Assembly: GCA_002319815.1 (NCBI GenBank)
Contig: DCFR01000008.1
Span: forward strand, 62,642 to 126,641
Reading direction: 5' to 3'
Length of the DNA stretch: 64,000 nt
DNA from: Megamonas sp. UBA1799
Lineage (GTDB): Bacteria > Bacillota > Negativicutes > Selenomonadales > Selenomonadaceae
Below the pieces are notes generated by a model, which was not told the origin of the DNA, did no database searches, and saw only the letters and a list, made by a program, of their open reading frames with translations. The position numbers were made by a program, and so were the translations under genes. The first letter of the stretch is position 1, and each line of letters opens with the position of its first letter. Below are positions 9,452 through 18,595 of this stretch, one piece after another.

Positions 9452-10075
9452 ATGAAAGAAAAAGTTATTATAACGCAGGGCCGGTATCTGGCTTCTGCTG
9501 TCAAAAAAGAACAGTATCCGGCAGAACCGCGCCCCGAAATTGTGTTTATGGGCCGCTCCAATGTCGGCAAATCATCGCTCCTTAATTCTCTCACGCGGGT
9601 CAGAAATCTGGCACGCGTTTCCGGGCAGCCGGGAAAGACGCAAACCATCAATTTTTATGAAATCGGCGCCAAAATTGAAGGGATTGAAGAACGTAAGGAT
9701 TTCTATCTGGTGGATCTGCCGGGCTATGGCTATGCGAAGACGGGGCGGGAAAAACGCGAGCTCTGGGCAAAATTTATCAAGGAATATCTGCTGTCTTCGA
9801 AGAATTTGCAGTTTGTATGTCAGTTGATTGATATTCGCCATGAGCCAATGCCCTCTGATATTGAAATGTTTCATTGGCTGCTGGAAAATGATCTTCCGGT
9901 ACTGCTGGTGGCTACGAAAGCGGATAAACTGGGGCGCACGGCTGCGCTGCAGAGCGCTGCCGCGATTCGTCGGTCCATGGGAATTTCCACTATTGATGTT
10001 TTACCATATTCGTCATTAAAAAATGAAGGACGTTCAGAATTGCTTGACGTCATAGCTTCTGTTTTGGTACAATAG
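9452..10075 (+). CDS. ysxC: Ribosome biogenesis GTP-binding protein YsxC/EngB
   Basis: This 207-residue GTPase is needed for late assembly of the large ribosomal subunit. The G motifs are clear: GRSNVGKSSLLN (G1, about residues 31-42), the DLPGYGYAK G3 motif and the ATKADK G4 motif. It begins 3 bases after the lon stop; the lon-ysxC pair is conserved in Firmicutes. Translational coupling with lon is likely. Confidence 0.95.
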   Translation: MKEKVIITQGRYLASAVKKEQYPAEPRPEIVFMGRSNVGKSSLLNSLTRVRNLARVSGQPGKTQTINFYEIGAKIEGIEERKDFYLVDLPGYGYAKTGREKRELWAKFIKEYLLSSKNLQFVCQLIDIRHEPMPSDIEMFHWLLENDLPVLLVATKADKLGRTAALQSAAAIRRSMGISTIDVLPYSSLKNEGRSELLDVIASVLVQ

Positions 10076-10106
10076 AAGTAAATAAATGACGAAGAAGGGG
10101 TTAGCC

Positions 10107-10559
10107 TTGCTTACAACCTTTGACAAAGCTTTACTGAATGAACTGCAAAAGGATTTTCCGGTCACGGAACATCCTTTTGCGGTAATCGCCGAGCGGCTGG
10201 CGTCAGATGAGAAAACGGTCTTAGACCATCTGCAGGCGCTGCGTACCAATGGTTATCTGCGGCATGTGGGCGCTTTTTTTGATTCGCCGGCGCTGGGCTA
10301 CGGCGGCACTTTGATTGCATTGCGGGTCGCCCCCGCGCAATTGGCTGCAGTAGCTTCGATGGTGAACCGGTACAATGGCGTTACACACAATTATGAACGC
10401 GAAGGTGAGTATAATCTTTGGTTCACGCTGTTGACACCGTCGCCGGAGGAGAAACAAGCGGTCCTGGAAGCCGTTGGTTCTTTGCCGGGCGTCGAACGAA
10501 TGCTGGATCTGGTGGCAGAACGAACCTATAAGATCCGTGTGCAGTTCAATCTGAAGTGA
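10107..10559 (+). CDS. ahbA: Siroheme decarboxylase alpha subunit (Lrp/AsnC-like)
   Basis: This protein of about 150 residues belongs to the AhbA/NirDLGH family. The family removes acetate-side-chain carboxyls from siroheme to give 12,18-didecarboxysiroheme, an intermediate of the alternative heme pathway. Visible features are an Lrp-like helix-turn-helix at the N-terminus and the family signature HNYEREGEYNLWFTL with its conserved His and Arg/Tyr. The TTG at 10107 is chosen because GAAGAAGGGG lies 6 bases upstream, and the product then starts like its partner (MLTTFDKALLNELQKDFP); an ATG at 10086 is the alternative. Older annotation would call it a regulator; the paired ahbB argues for the enzyme. 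Confidence 0.82.
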   Translation: MLTTFDKALLNELQKDFPVTEHPFAVIAERLASDEKTVLDHLQALRTNGYLRHVGAFFDSPALGYGGTLIALRVAPAQLAAVASMVNRYNGVTHNYEREGEYNLWFTLLTPSPEEKQAVLEAVGSLPGVERMLDLVAERTYKIRVQFNLK

Positions 10560-10571
10560 GGAGGGCTCTTC

Positions 10572-11042
10572 ATGCTGGATGAAGTGGATAAAAAGGTTGT
10601 GCGGGCGCTGCAGGAGGATTTTCCTTTGGTGCCTGGGCCGTATGCAGTCATGGCGGCGTCGGCCGGGATTAGCGAAGAGAAATTTTTAAGCCGGGTGAAC
10701 CGTTTAAAGGCAGGCGGACAGATTCGCCGCATGGGAGCGGTCCTGCAGCATCATCGTGCCGGCTTTACGGCCAATGTGCTTTGTGCCTGGCAGGTGCCGG
10801 CAGAACAGTTGCCTGAGGTCGGTACCGCGATGAGCCGGGAGCCGGCAATTTCGCATTGCTACAGCCGGACAACGGCTCCGGGCTGGCCGTATAATCTGTA
10901 TACGATGATTCATGCACAGAGCCGAGCGGAATGCGATGCTATTGCGTCACGGCTGAGCGCAGAACATCATCTTGCAGAACGGCGCATGCTTTACTCGGTG
11001 CGTGAATGGAAAAAATCAGCGATGAAATATTTTTGCGAATGA
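10572..11042 (+). CDS. ahbB: Siroheme decarboxylase beta subunit (Lrp/AsnC-like)
   Basis: This 156-residue partner of ahbA starts 12 bases downstream, with GAGGAGG at its ribosome-binding site. It carries the AhbB hallmark SHCYSRTTAPGWPYNLYTMIH, including the conserved His and Tyr residues and the WPYNLY motif. Together the two subunits form the siroheme decarboxylase heterodimer. The Lrp-like fold explains why such genes are often listed as transcription factors. AhbC and AhbD are not in this window. A terminator follows at 11139-11178. Confidence 0.85.
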   Translation: MLDEVDKKVVRALQEDFPLVPGPYAVMAASAGISEEKFLSRVNRLKAGGQIRRMGAVLQHHRAGFTANVLCAWQVPAEQLPEVGTAMSREPAISHCYSRTTAPGWPYNLYTMIHAQSRAECDAIASRLSAEHHLAERRMLYSVREWKKSAMKYFCE

Positions 11043-11138
11043 AAGTTTGATGGGTGCATTTCACAGGCTTCTTTGTTCCTGATGTGCATAAAAATTCCTT
11101 ATTGGGAATTTTACCGCAGGCGGTCTGATACAGGAAAG

Positions 11139-11178
11139 GAAGTTTGTACGTGTATGGTGCAAACTTCTTTTGTTTTTG
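11139..11178 (+). terminator. Terminator of ahbAB
   Basis: GAAGTTTG (11139-11146) with three more pairs matches the complementary arm ending CAAACTTC (11160-11167). TTTTGTTTTTG follows. The stretch from 11043 to 11387 holds only this and the nifJ promoter and leader. Confidence 0.8.
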
Positions 11179-11193
11179 TACGATTTCGGGTTA

Positions 11194-11222
11194 TTTACAA
11201 TCATTTTGTTCCGGTGTATAAT
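11194..11222 (+). promoter_or_regulatory. nifJ promoter
   Basis: TTTACA (11194-11199), 17 bases, TATAAT (11217-11222). The start codon is at 11388, so the leader is about 160 bases. It contains a weak GGAC/GTCC dyad near 11233-11251 but no riboswitch that I recognise. Confidence 0.75.
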
Positions 11223-11387
11223 GAACGGTAATGGACCGGGCAGGCCTGTCCAGGCAAATGTCATATATGTATGATTATTTGTTTTGTGCATAAAAATACA
11301 TTATGGTTTTGCTTTTTGGATCGTGCGTGCGGGCACCGTTGCAGGATTCAGTAGAATTGTAAAATTAAAGGGGGAGCACTAAAAGAC

Positions 11388-14300
11388 ATGAGCAAAAAAA
11401 TGAAAACAATGGATGGCAATACTGCGGCAGCATATGTTTCTTATGCATTTACCGATGTTGCGGCTATTTATCCGATTACCCCGTCCTCTCCGATGGCGGA
11501 GCATGTTGATGCAATGGCTGCGCATGGGCAGAAGAATTTGTTTGGGCAGAAGGTGCGTGTCGTTGAACTGCAGTCAGAGGCTGGCGCAGCCGGTGCGGTG
11601 CATGGTTCCCTGCAGGCGGGCGCGCTGACGACAACATATACGGCATCACAAGGGATGCTGCTTATGATTCCTAATATGTATAAAATTTCGGGTGAGTTAT
11701 TGCCGGGCGTGTTCCATATCAGTGCTCGAGCACTGGCAACTTCATCCCTTAATATTTTTGGCGACCAGCAGGATGTCATGGCGGCTCGTCAGACTGGCGT
11801 GGCGATGCTGGCGGAGAACAGTGTGCAGCAGGTTATGGACCTTGCGGCGGTTGCGCATTTGGTAGCCATCAAAGGGAAAGTTCCGTTTATCAGCTTTTTT
11901 GACGGTTTCCGCACGTCGCATGAGATTCAAAAGGTCGAAGTCATTGATTATGAAGATCTGGGCAAGATCCTTGACTGGGATGCGGTTGAGGAATTCCGTC
12001 ACCGGGCGCTGAATCCGGATCATCCGGTGATTCGCGGGACGAACCAGAATCCAGATATTTATTTTCAGGAACGGGAATCGGTCAATGATTATTATGAAGC
12101 GATTCCAGGACTCGTTGAGGAAGCAATGGCCGAGCTGGGGAAGATTACAGGGCGTGAGCATCATGTATTTGATTATCATGGCGCGCCGGATGCTGACCGC
12201 GTCATCATCGCTATGGGATCGGTATGTGAAACGGCGGAAGAGGTTGCTGATTATCTGAATGCCAGCGGTGAGAAGGTCGGCGTGCTGAGCGTTCATCTTT
12301 ATCGTCCGTTTTCGCTGCAGTATTTCTTTCAGTTTATGCCTAAAACGGTCCAAAAGATTGCGGTGCTGGATCGCACGAAAGAGCCTGGCGCACTGGGCGA
12401 ACCACTTTATCTCGATGTGCAGTCAGCGTATTATAGCTCTGAGCAGCATCCATTGATTGTCGGCGGCCGTTATGGACTGGGCGGTAAGGATGTTACGCCG
12501 GATCAGATTTTTGCCGTATATGGCGAACTGACTCAAGCAGCGCCGAAAAATGGCTTTACGATTGGTATTGAAGATGATGTAACGCATCTTTCTTTGGCTC
12601 CATGCCGCGAGGATGTTGATCTTACGCCGGCGGGCACAACGGCCTGCAAATTCTGGGGTTTGGGTTCTGATGGCACGGTAGGCGCCAATAAGAGCGCGAT
12701 CAAGATCATCGGCGATAATACTGATATGTATGCGCAGGCTTATTTTGCCTATGATTCCAAGAAGTCGGGCGGCATCACAATGTCCCATTTGCGCTTTGGA
12801 ACGGCGCCGATTCATGCGCCTTATCTCATTAATAAAGCAAACTTTATTTCCTGCTCGCAGGAATCCTATGTAGATAAATATGATCTGCTGGCCGGATTGA
12901 AAAAGGGCGGCACTTTCCTTTTGAATACGACTTGGTCCGAGGCTGAGTTGGAAGAAAAACTGCCGGCGGCGATGAAACGTTATCTGGCAGAAAAGGAAAT
13001 CCGCTTCTACACGGTCAATGCGGTGAAAATGGCCCAAGAGCTGGGTTTGGGCGGTCGTTTTAACATGGTCATGCAGGCGGCTTTCTTTAAACTGGCTAAT
13101 ATCATTCCTCTTGACAAGGCCGTTGCCTATCTGAAAGCGGCAGTGGTCAGAGACTATGGCAATAAAGGGCAGAAAATTGTCGATATGAATAATGCTGCCA
13201 TTGACAAGGGGATGGATCCGGCCGCACTGTTGGAGCTCAAAATCCCTGCAGCCTGGAAAGAGGCTAGGGATAAGGCGGCTGCAGCTGATCATTTGCCGGA
13301 GTTCATAACGAAGATTCAAAATGTCATGAACCGTCAGGAAGGTGAAAAACTGCCGGTCAGTACCTTTAAGGGCGGTATGGAAGACGGTACCTTCCCGTCC
13401 GGCGGTACAGCTTATGAAAAACGCGGCATTGCTATTCAGGTTCCGGAATGGCAGACGGAGTTCTGCATCCAGTGCAATCAGTGTGCCTATGTTTGTCCGC
13501 ATGCGGCCATTCGTCCAATTTTGACAAACGACGAAGAAAAAGTTGCGGCGCCGGTTGGTATGGAATTTAAACCGGCCTTGGGAGCGAAGGGGCTGAACTT
13601 CACTATCTCGGTCTCTCCGTTAGACTGCGCTGGCTGTGGTAATTGTGCGCAGGTATGCCCGGCGCCAAAGGGAAAAGCTTTGGTCATGAAGCCGTTGGCG
13701 ACGCAGGTTGATAAACAGTCAATCTTCAATTATGCCGTCAATGATGTGGTGCCGAAGGCCAATCCGATGAATAAGAAGACGGTCAAGGGAAGCCAATTTG
13801 AAAAACCGTTGCTGGAATTCTCCGGCGCTTGTGCCGGCTGTGGCGAAACGCCTTATGTCAAGCTGATCACGCAGCTTTTTGGCGACCGCATGATGATTGC
13901 CAATGCTACAGGCTGCACTTCAATTTGGGGTGCTGCTGCTCCGGCTATGCCATATACGAAAAATGCCGCAGGGCATGGTCCGGCTTGGGCAAATTCTTTG
14001 TTTGAGGATAATGCTGAGTACGGTTACGGTATGTTTTTGGGAACAAAATCCGTCCGTGACGCGCTGACTACCGATGTCGAAGCGGCGTTGACGGCAGGTA
14101 AGGGCAGTGCAGAACTGCAGGCGGCGATGCAGGAATGGAAAGAAAAAGTTCTTGAGGGTGACGGCACGCGTGAACGTGCGGACAAACTTGCTGGCTTGTT
14201 GGAACAGAAAAAGGGTTCCGATGCGCTTTTGAATAAGATCTATGCTAAGAAAGACTTTTTCGTCAAACGTTCCCAGTGGGTCTTTGGCGGTGACGGCTGG

Positions 14301-14918
14301 GGCTATGATATTGGTTACGGCGGATTGGATCATGTGCTGGCTTCCGGCGAAGATGTCAATATACTTGTTCTGGATACTGAAGTCTATTCCAATACTGGCG
14401 GCCAGTCTTCCAAATCAACACCGGCAGCCGCGGTGGCACAGTTTGCCGCAGCCGGAAAGAAGACGAAGAAGAAGGATCTTGGGATGATGGCAATGAGCTA
14501 TGGTTATGTTTATGTGGCGCAGATCGCTATGGGCGCTGATAAGAATCAGACGCTCAAGGCCATTGCTGAGGCAGAGGCTTACCATGGTCCGTCGCTGATC
14601 ATTGCCTATGCGCCGTGCATCAATCATGGGATTCGCATTGGTATGGGCAAGAGCCAGCTGGAATCGCAGCGTGCGGTGGAAGCCGGGTACTGGGCAAACT
14701 ATCGTTTCAATCCGCAACTGGTCGGTACCGATCAGAATCCGTTCTCGCTGGATTCCAAGGAACCAACGGCTGACTTCCAGAAATTTTTGCAGGGCGAGGT
14801 CCGGTATTCTTCCCTGAAACGGGCGTTCCCGGAAATTGCCGATCAGCTTTATAAAAAGACGGAGCAGGATGCAAAAATGCGTCTCGAAAGTTATAAAAAG
14901 CTGGCGGGCAAGGCCTGA
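11388..14918 (+). CDS. nifJ: Pyruvate:ferredoxin (flavodoxin) oxidoreductase
   Basis: This 1176-residue single-chain enzyme oxidises pyruvate with CoA to acetyl-CoA and CO2 and reduces ferredoxin; it is central to anaerobic energy metabolism. The order is the pyrimidine-binding domain (YPITPSSPMAE near residue 27), the transketolase C-like and gamma domains, two [4Fe-4S] ferredoxin motifs (CIQCNQCAYVCP near 692 and CAGCGNCAQVCP near 746), and the TPP domain. The TPP domain has CAGCGE near 815, TGCTSIWG near 840, GDGWGYDIGYGG, and a late Cys near 1076; these four cysteines bind the proximal cluster. GGGGGAG precedes the ATG. It is monocistronic with its own promoter and terminator. Confidence 0.97.
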   Translation: MSKKMKTMDGNTAAAYVSYAFTDVAAIYPITPSSPMAEHVDAMAAHGQKNLFGQKVRVVELQSEAGAAGAVHGSLQAGALTTTYTASQGMLLMIPNMYKISGELLPGVFHISARALATSSLNIFGDQQDVMAARQTGVAMLAENSVQQVMDLAAVAHLVAIKGKVPFISFFDGFRTSHEIQKVEVIDYEDLGKILDWDAVEEFRHRALNPDHPVIRGTNQNPDIYFQERESVNDYYEAIPGLVEEAMAELGKITGREHHVFDYHGAPDADRVIIAMGSVCETAEEVADYLNASGEKVGVLSVHLYRPFSLQYFFQFMPKTVQKIAVLDRTKEPGALGEPLYLDVQSAYYSSEQHPLIVGGRYGLGGKDVTPDQIFAVYGELTQAAPKNGFTIGIEDDVTHLSLAPCREDVDLTPAGTTACKFWGLGSDGTVGANKSAIKIIGDNTDMYAQAYFAYDSKKSGGITMSHLRFGTAPIHAPYLINKANFISCSQESYVDKYDLLAGLKKGGTFLLNTTWSEAELEEKLPAAMKRYLAEKEIRFYTVNAVKMAQELGLGGRFNMVMQAAFFKLANIIPLDKAVAYLKAAVVRDYGNKGQKIVDMNNAAIDKGMDPAALLELKIPAAWKEARDKAAAADHLPEFITKIQNVMNRQEGEKLPVSTFKGGMEDGTFPSGGTAYEKRGIAIQVPEWQTEFCIQCNQCAYVCPHAAIRPILTNDEEKVAAPVGMEFKPALGAKGLNFTISVSPLDCAGCGNCAQVCPAPKGKALVMKPLATQVDKQSIFNYAVNDVVPKANPMNKKTVKGSQFEKPLLEFSGACAGCGETPYVKLITQLFGDRMMIANATGCTSIWGAAAPAMPYTKNAAGHGPAWANSLFEDNAEYGYGMFLGTKSVRDALTTDVEAALTAGKGSAELQAAMQEWKEKVLEGDGTRERADKLAGLLEQKKGSDALLNKIYAKKDFFVKRSQWVFGGDGWGYDIGYGGLDHVLASGEDVNILVLDTEVYSNTGGQSSKSTPAAAVAQFAAAGKKTKKKDLGMMAMSYGYVYVAQIAMGADKNQTLKAIAEAEAYHGPSLIIAYAPCINHGIRIGMGKSQLESQRAVEAGYWANYRFNPQLVGTDQNPFSLDSKEPTADFQKFLQGEVRYSSLKRAFPEIADQLYKKTEQDAKMRLESYKKLAGKA

Positions 14919-14957
14919 TGCTTGCTTTTGTTTAGTAAAAAAATGTTTTGCGCAAAG

Positions 14958-14994
14958 AAGCTGCAGCTTTAATTTTTTAGCTGCAGCTTTTTTA
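14958..14994 (+). terminator. Terminator of nifJ
   Basis: AAGCTGCAGCT (14958-14968) pairs perfectly with AGCTGCAGCTT (14979-14989) and is followed by a T run. Confidence 0.9.
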
Positions 14995-15064
14995 TGTGAA
15001 GGCGGTCCACGGGACTTTTTTGTGCTATAATGATAATCATATCCTATAGATAGAAGGAATCTTT

Positions 15065-16246
15065 ATGAAAAATATTAATCGCATTAATCCATTGGTATAT
15101 CTTTTTACGCTGGGGCATTTTGCTACCGATTGGTCGCAAGGCGCTATTCCGGCATTGCTGCCGTATTTTATCGCTGTTTGCCATTTGAATTATCAGGATG
15201 CCGCCTCGTTGATCTTTGCGAATATTCTGCTGGCTTCGATTTCACAGCCTATTTTTGGTTATTACTCCGATAAGGTATCAAAACCATGGTTTGTGTCGGT
15301 CGGGCCGGTGATCTGTGGTTTAACGTTGGCCGTTATTGCTTTTACAACCAATTATTGGGTGATTTTTGTTTGTTCGATGCTCAGCGGGCTGGGGTCATCT
15401 ATTTTTCATCCGGAAGCGGCATTGATGGTCAATAAAATCAGTGGCAAATATAAGGGGCAGGCGCTGGCCAGCTTTAGCGTCGGCGGCAATGTCGGCTTTG
15501 CGGTGGGGCCGCTAGTTGCTGGTTTATGTGCCTATGAGTTTGACATTCATGGATTGGTTGTGTTTGGCATTGTTAATGTGCTGCTGGCCGGCGTTCTGTA
15601 TTATTTTATGCCGCAGGTGCTGGCGCAGGCAGCGACGGCTGAAACGGCTGAACAGAAGGCGCATCCGGTGGATTCGCGCCGTAATGACTGGGTTTCTTTT
15701 GGGAAACTTTCGATTGCCATTGCCGTGCGTTCGCTGGCTTTTAAAATCACCAATTCGTTTATTCCGATTTTTTGGATTACGGAATTGCACGCCAGCGCTT
15801 CGACCGGCAGCCTGGCGCTGACGATATTATTCAGCATCGGAGCAGTGTTTACTTATGTGGGGGGGCTTATGGCGGATCGGCTTGGGTTTGTGCGCGTAAT
15901 GCGCCTGTCCTTTATCATCATGGTGCCGGCGATGTTTTTCCTTACGCATAGTCAGAATATCTGGCTGGCTATGCTGCTGCTGATACCGGTGGCATTTTCT
16001 ATTTTTACGCCATACAGTCCGATTGTGGTGCTAGGACAGACGTATCTGGCGAAGAATGTCGGTTTTGCTTCCGGCGTTACCATGGGACTGGGCACAACGC
16101 TGGGAGGACTTATGGCTCCGGTCGTAGGCCGGGCGGCAGATGCATGGGGCATGGGCGCGGCGCTGCAAATTCTTTGGGTTGCGGCTATTTTTGGTGCGGT
16201 CGCGAGCTTTATGATTTCTGAACCCAGAGCCGAGGGAACAAAGTGA
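15065..16246 (+). CDS. MFS exporter of the fosmidomycin-resistance (Fsr) family
   Basis: This 393-residue, 12-segment major facilitator protein opens with LVYLFTLGHFATDWSQGAIPALLPYF, matching the Fsr family start. That family includes E. coli Fsr, which exports fosmidomycin. It has the loop motif GYYSDKVSKPW after segment 2, and GSSIFHPEAALMV and GNVGFAVGPL, both typical of Fsr. The natural substrate is unknown. GAAGGAA is just upstream of the ATG. It is convergent with the MATE gene, with only 21 bases between. Confidence 0.85.
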   Translation: MKNINRINPLVYLFTLGHFATDWSQGAIPALLPYFIAVCHLNYQDAASLIFANILLASISQPIFGYYSDKVSKPWFVSVGPVICGLTLAVIAFTTNYWVIFVCSMLSGLGSSIFHPEAALMVNKISGKYKGQALASFSVGGNVGFAVGPLVAGLCAYEFDIHGLVVFGIVNVLLAGVLYYFMPQVLAQAATAETAEQKAHPVDSRRNDWVSFGKLSIAIAVRSLAFKITNSFIPIFWITELHASASTGSLALTILFSIGAVFTYVGGLMADRLGFVRVMRLSFIIMVPAMFFLTHSQNIWLAMLLLIPVAFSIFTPYSPIVVLGQTYLAKNVGFASGVTMGLGTTLGGLMAPVVGRAADAWGMGAALQILWVAAIFGAVASFMISEPRAEGTK

Positions 16247-16267
16247 TGCGGCCTATCTTTTCGCTGC

Positions 16268-17623
16268 TTACAATTTATGCGCATGATAGTAGTTCCATAG
16301 CAGGCGACCGGATAGCAGCAGCATACAGGCATCGGCAGCCGGAACGGCAAGCCAGACGCCGGTGAGGCCCCAATACATGGGCAGCAGCAATAAAAAGAAA
16401 CTGATGCCGGCAAGGTTGCGGGAAAAGGAACAAAATGCCGATAAGCTGCCGTTGCCAAGGGCGGTAAAAAATCCCGAGGTAAAGAGGTTAAAACCGCAGC
16501 CGAGGAAACTGAGTGAAAACAGCAGCAGACCGCTGGTAGCCATGGGGGCAACAACAGAATTTTTTGGGACAAATATTTCTACGAGACTCGGCGCCAGCAG
16601 CTGGGCGGCGCTAAAGGAAAACAATGCGCCGCCGGCCAGGACAAACAGGCTTAGCTTCATCAGATGACGGATGCCGCGGTTGTGTCTTGCCCCAAAATAG
16701 TAAGAAAAGATGGGGGCAACGCCATAGGTAAATCCTTCATAGATACCGGTGAGCAGCAGTTCAGCGTACAAAATGATGGTAATGGCTGCGATGCCGGCTT
16801 CACCGGCGTAATATAAAGTGAAAAAATTGAAAAGGTAGGTCGTGATGGCTACGGAAAGCTGATTGACTAGTTCTGAGGAACCGTTGGTAATGGTTTTTTT
16901 TAGTATGGCGGGCTCCCAATGAAACCGGCGCAGGCGGAGCAGCGCCTGCGGCTGCTTAAAAAACAGCAGACCGGCCAGTGAGGATATGGTATAGGCGGTA
17001 ACGGTGGCCCAGGCGGCCCCGCTGATGCCCATGCCACATTTTGCCAATAGAACGTAGTCCAGTCCGGCGTTGATCAGTCCGCTCAGAATTGAGAGCAGAA
17101 ATCCCAGCGATGGCCGTCCGGCAGTCACGAGAAAATAATCAAAAAGAAATTTGGTAATCATCAGCGGGGCGAAAAGCAGCATGGGGGTGAGATAAGCTTG
17201 GCAATCGGCTTTTAGAGCCGGCGTAGCGCCAAGCCAGTTGATCATAGGTTCCCGCACCAGCAGACCGGCTGTTCCTAAAAGGAATCCCAGCAAAGTGGCG
17301 GTGCAGAGAATCATGGTAAAACGTTCGGATGCCAGCTGCGGGTGTTTTTCTCCCAAGGTTTTGGCAACAACGGCAGAACCGCCGGCTGCAAACATGATGC
17401 TGATGCCAATAATGAGATTGACTGTCGGAAAAATAAGATTGATTGCGGCTAAGGCCTGTGGTCCGGCGTAGCGGGCAACAAAAATACCGTCGATGACGGT
17501 ATAAAGAGAAAAAATAAGCATGGTGCCAATTGTGGGGGCTGCATACCGCAGCAAGGATAAGAATTGAAAATTTTGCGCCAGCGGATTCGTCCGACTGGTC
17601 TTTTGCGTTATGATGGTTTCCAT
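16268..17623 (-). CDS. MATE family multidrug efflux transporter
   Basis: This 451-residue membrane protein has 12 predicted segments in two MatE halves and opens LRYAAPTIGTMLIFSLYTVIDGIFVARYAG, a clear MATE signature. Such pumps expel cationic drugs using Na+ or H+ gradients. The start at 17623 is chosen because the promoter -10 lies at 17666-17661, so the farther ATG at 17665 would be outside the message; GGAAGGG precedes 17623. It is divergent from a MerR regulator with a GyrI-like ligand domain, the arrangement of BmrR-type drug sensors and their pumps. Confidence 0.92.
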   Translation of the reverse strand: METIITQKTSRTNPLAQNFQFLSLLRYAAPTIGTMLIFSLYTVIDGIFVARYAGPQALAAINLIFPTVNLIIGISIMFAAGGSAVVAKTLGEKHPQLASERFTMILCTATLLGFLLGTAGLLVREPMINWLGATPALKADCQAYLTPMLLFAPLMITKFLFDYFLVTAGRPSLGFLLSILSGLINAGLDYVLLAKCGMGISGAAWATVTAYTISSLAGLLFFKQPQALLRLRRFHWEPAILKKTITNGSSELVNQLSVAITTYLFNFFTLYYAGEAGIAAITIILYAELLLTGIYEGFTYGVAPIFSYYFGARHNRGIRHLMKLSLFVLAGGALFSFSAAQLLAPSLVEIFVPKNSVVAPMATSGLLLFSLSFLGCGFNLFTSGFFTALGNGSLSAFCSFSRNLAGISFFLLLLPMYWGLTGVWLAVPAADACMLLLSGRLLWNYYHAHKL

Positions 17624-17660
17624 ATAGGTGTCGCCCTTCCTGAAAAATTCTGCTATACTT

Positions 17661-17691
17661 ATCATAAAGTATCCAGCTGCTGGATAGTCAA
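17661..17691 (-). promoter_or_regulatory. MerR-type promoter of the MATE gene with operator dyad
   Basis: On the minus strand TTGACT (17691-17686) and TATGAT (17666-17661) are separated by 19 bases, too long for normal activity and diagnostic of MerR-activated promoters. The dyad TATCCAGC-a-GCTGGATA (17686-17670) fills the spacer. On the plus strand an extended -10, TGCTATACT (17651-17659), may serve the MerR gene, with the dyad just after its start point. Confidence 0.85.
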
Positions 17692-17702
17692 GGGGGCGCG
17701 CT

Positions 17703-18584
17703 ATGGCGAAACGGATTACATTTCACGCGGGTGAATTTGCTCAGTTGGTGGGAGTGAATAAAAAGACGCTGCATTATTATGATGCCATTGGCGTGTTTCA
17801 GCCGGATTCTGTGGCGGAAAATGGATATCGCTGTTATTCGGCGCAGCAGCTTTATCCTTTTTATATGCTGCGCACGCTGCAACAATTGGGATTGTCACTG
17901 GCGCAGATCAAGGCGTATCTGGAGACACGCAGTCCGGAGAGCTATGCGGCGCTGCTGCATCGGCAGCAAAAATGGCTGCAGCAGGAAATCCATCGGTATC
18001 AGCGCATGAGCCGATTGGTAGACAATAATATTCAGCTATTGATATTTTCACGCAATCTGGTCTGTGCTACGGTGACATTGGAAAACTTACCGGCTGCAGA
18101 TTTTGTTCAATCGGCATCGGTGCGCGGCTGCTCATTGACCATGAGAGAAAAAGTTATTTCGCAACATGTGCGTTACTGTCAGGACAAAGAATTGAGCGCG
18201 GGTTATCCTATGGGGGCGATGGTGGCTCGACAGGATTTTATGACGGACAATGAAAGTGACGTCAGCTATTATATGACCCAGACGGATAAAAATTTGCGTT
18301 ATGTGGCCAGTCTGTATCGCCGTCAGCGTCCGGCCGGCTGTTATGCCGTCACTTACCTTCAGGGCGATTATATGGAAACTGCCGGCGCGTATGCATTATT
18401 GCGTGATTATTTGGCGCAGCATCATTTGCAGCCCGGGCCATATTCGTATGAAGAGGGCATCGTCGACGAAATGAGCAGCGCCGATGCCGGCCATTATATT
18501 ACGCGGATTATGGTGGCGGCGCAAGCTGTTTTACCGGCAGTCGGGGATGTAGTAACAGCGGAACCGACTCGGTCATGCGAATAG
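17703..18584 (+). CDS. MerR family regulator with GyrI-like effector domain
   Basis: This 293-residue protein has an N-terminal MerR winged helix (FAQLVGVNKKTLHYYDAIGVFQP, ENGYRCYSAQQL at about 10-48), a helical dimerisation arm (about 80-120) and a C-terminal GyrI/AraC effector-binding-like domain (about 125-285). This is the BmrR/BltR plan, in which a hydrophobic cation activates transcription. The divergent MATE gene with a 19-bp-spacer promoter is its obvious target. The downstream hydrolase is translationally close and may be co-transcribed. Confidence 0.88.
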   Translation: MAKRITFHAGEFAQLVGVNKKTLHYYDAIGVFQPDSVAENGYRCYSAQQLYPFYMLRTLQQLGLSLAQIKAYLETRSPESYAALLHRQQKWLQQEIHRYQRMSRLVDNNIQLLIFSRNLVCATVTLENLPAADFVQSASVRGCSLTMREKVISQHVRYCQDKELSAGYPMGAMVARQDFMTDNESDVSYYMTQTDKNLRYVASLYRRQRPAGCYAVTYLQGDYMETAGAYALLRDYLAQHHLQPGPYSYEEGIVDEMSSADAGHYITRIMVAAQAVLPAVGDVVTAEPTRSCE

Positions 18585-18595
18585 GAGGAATCATT

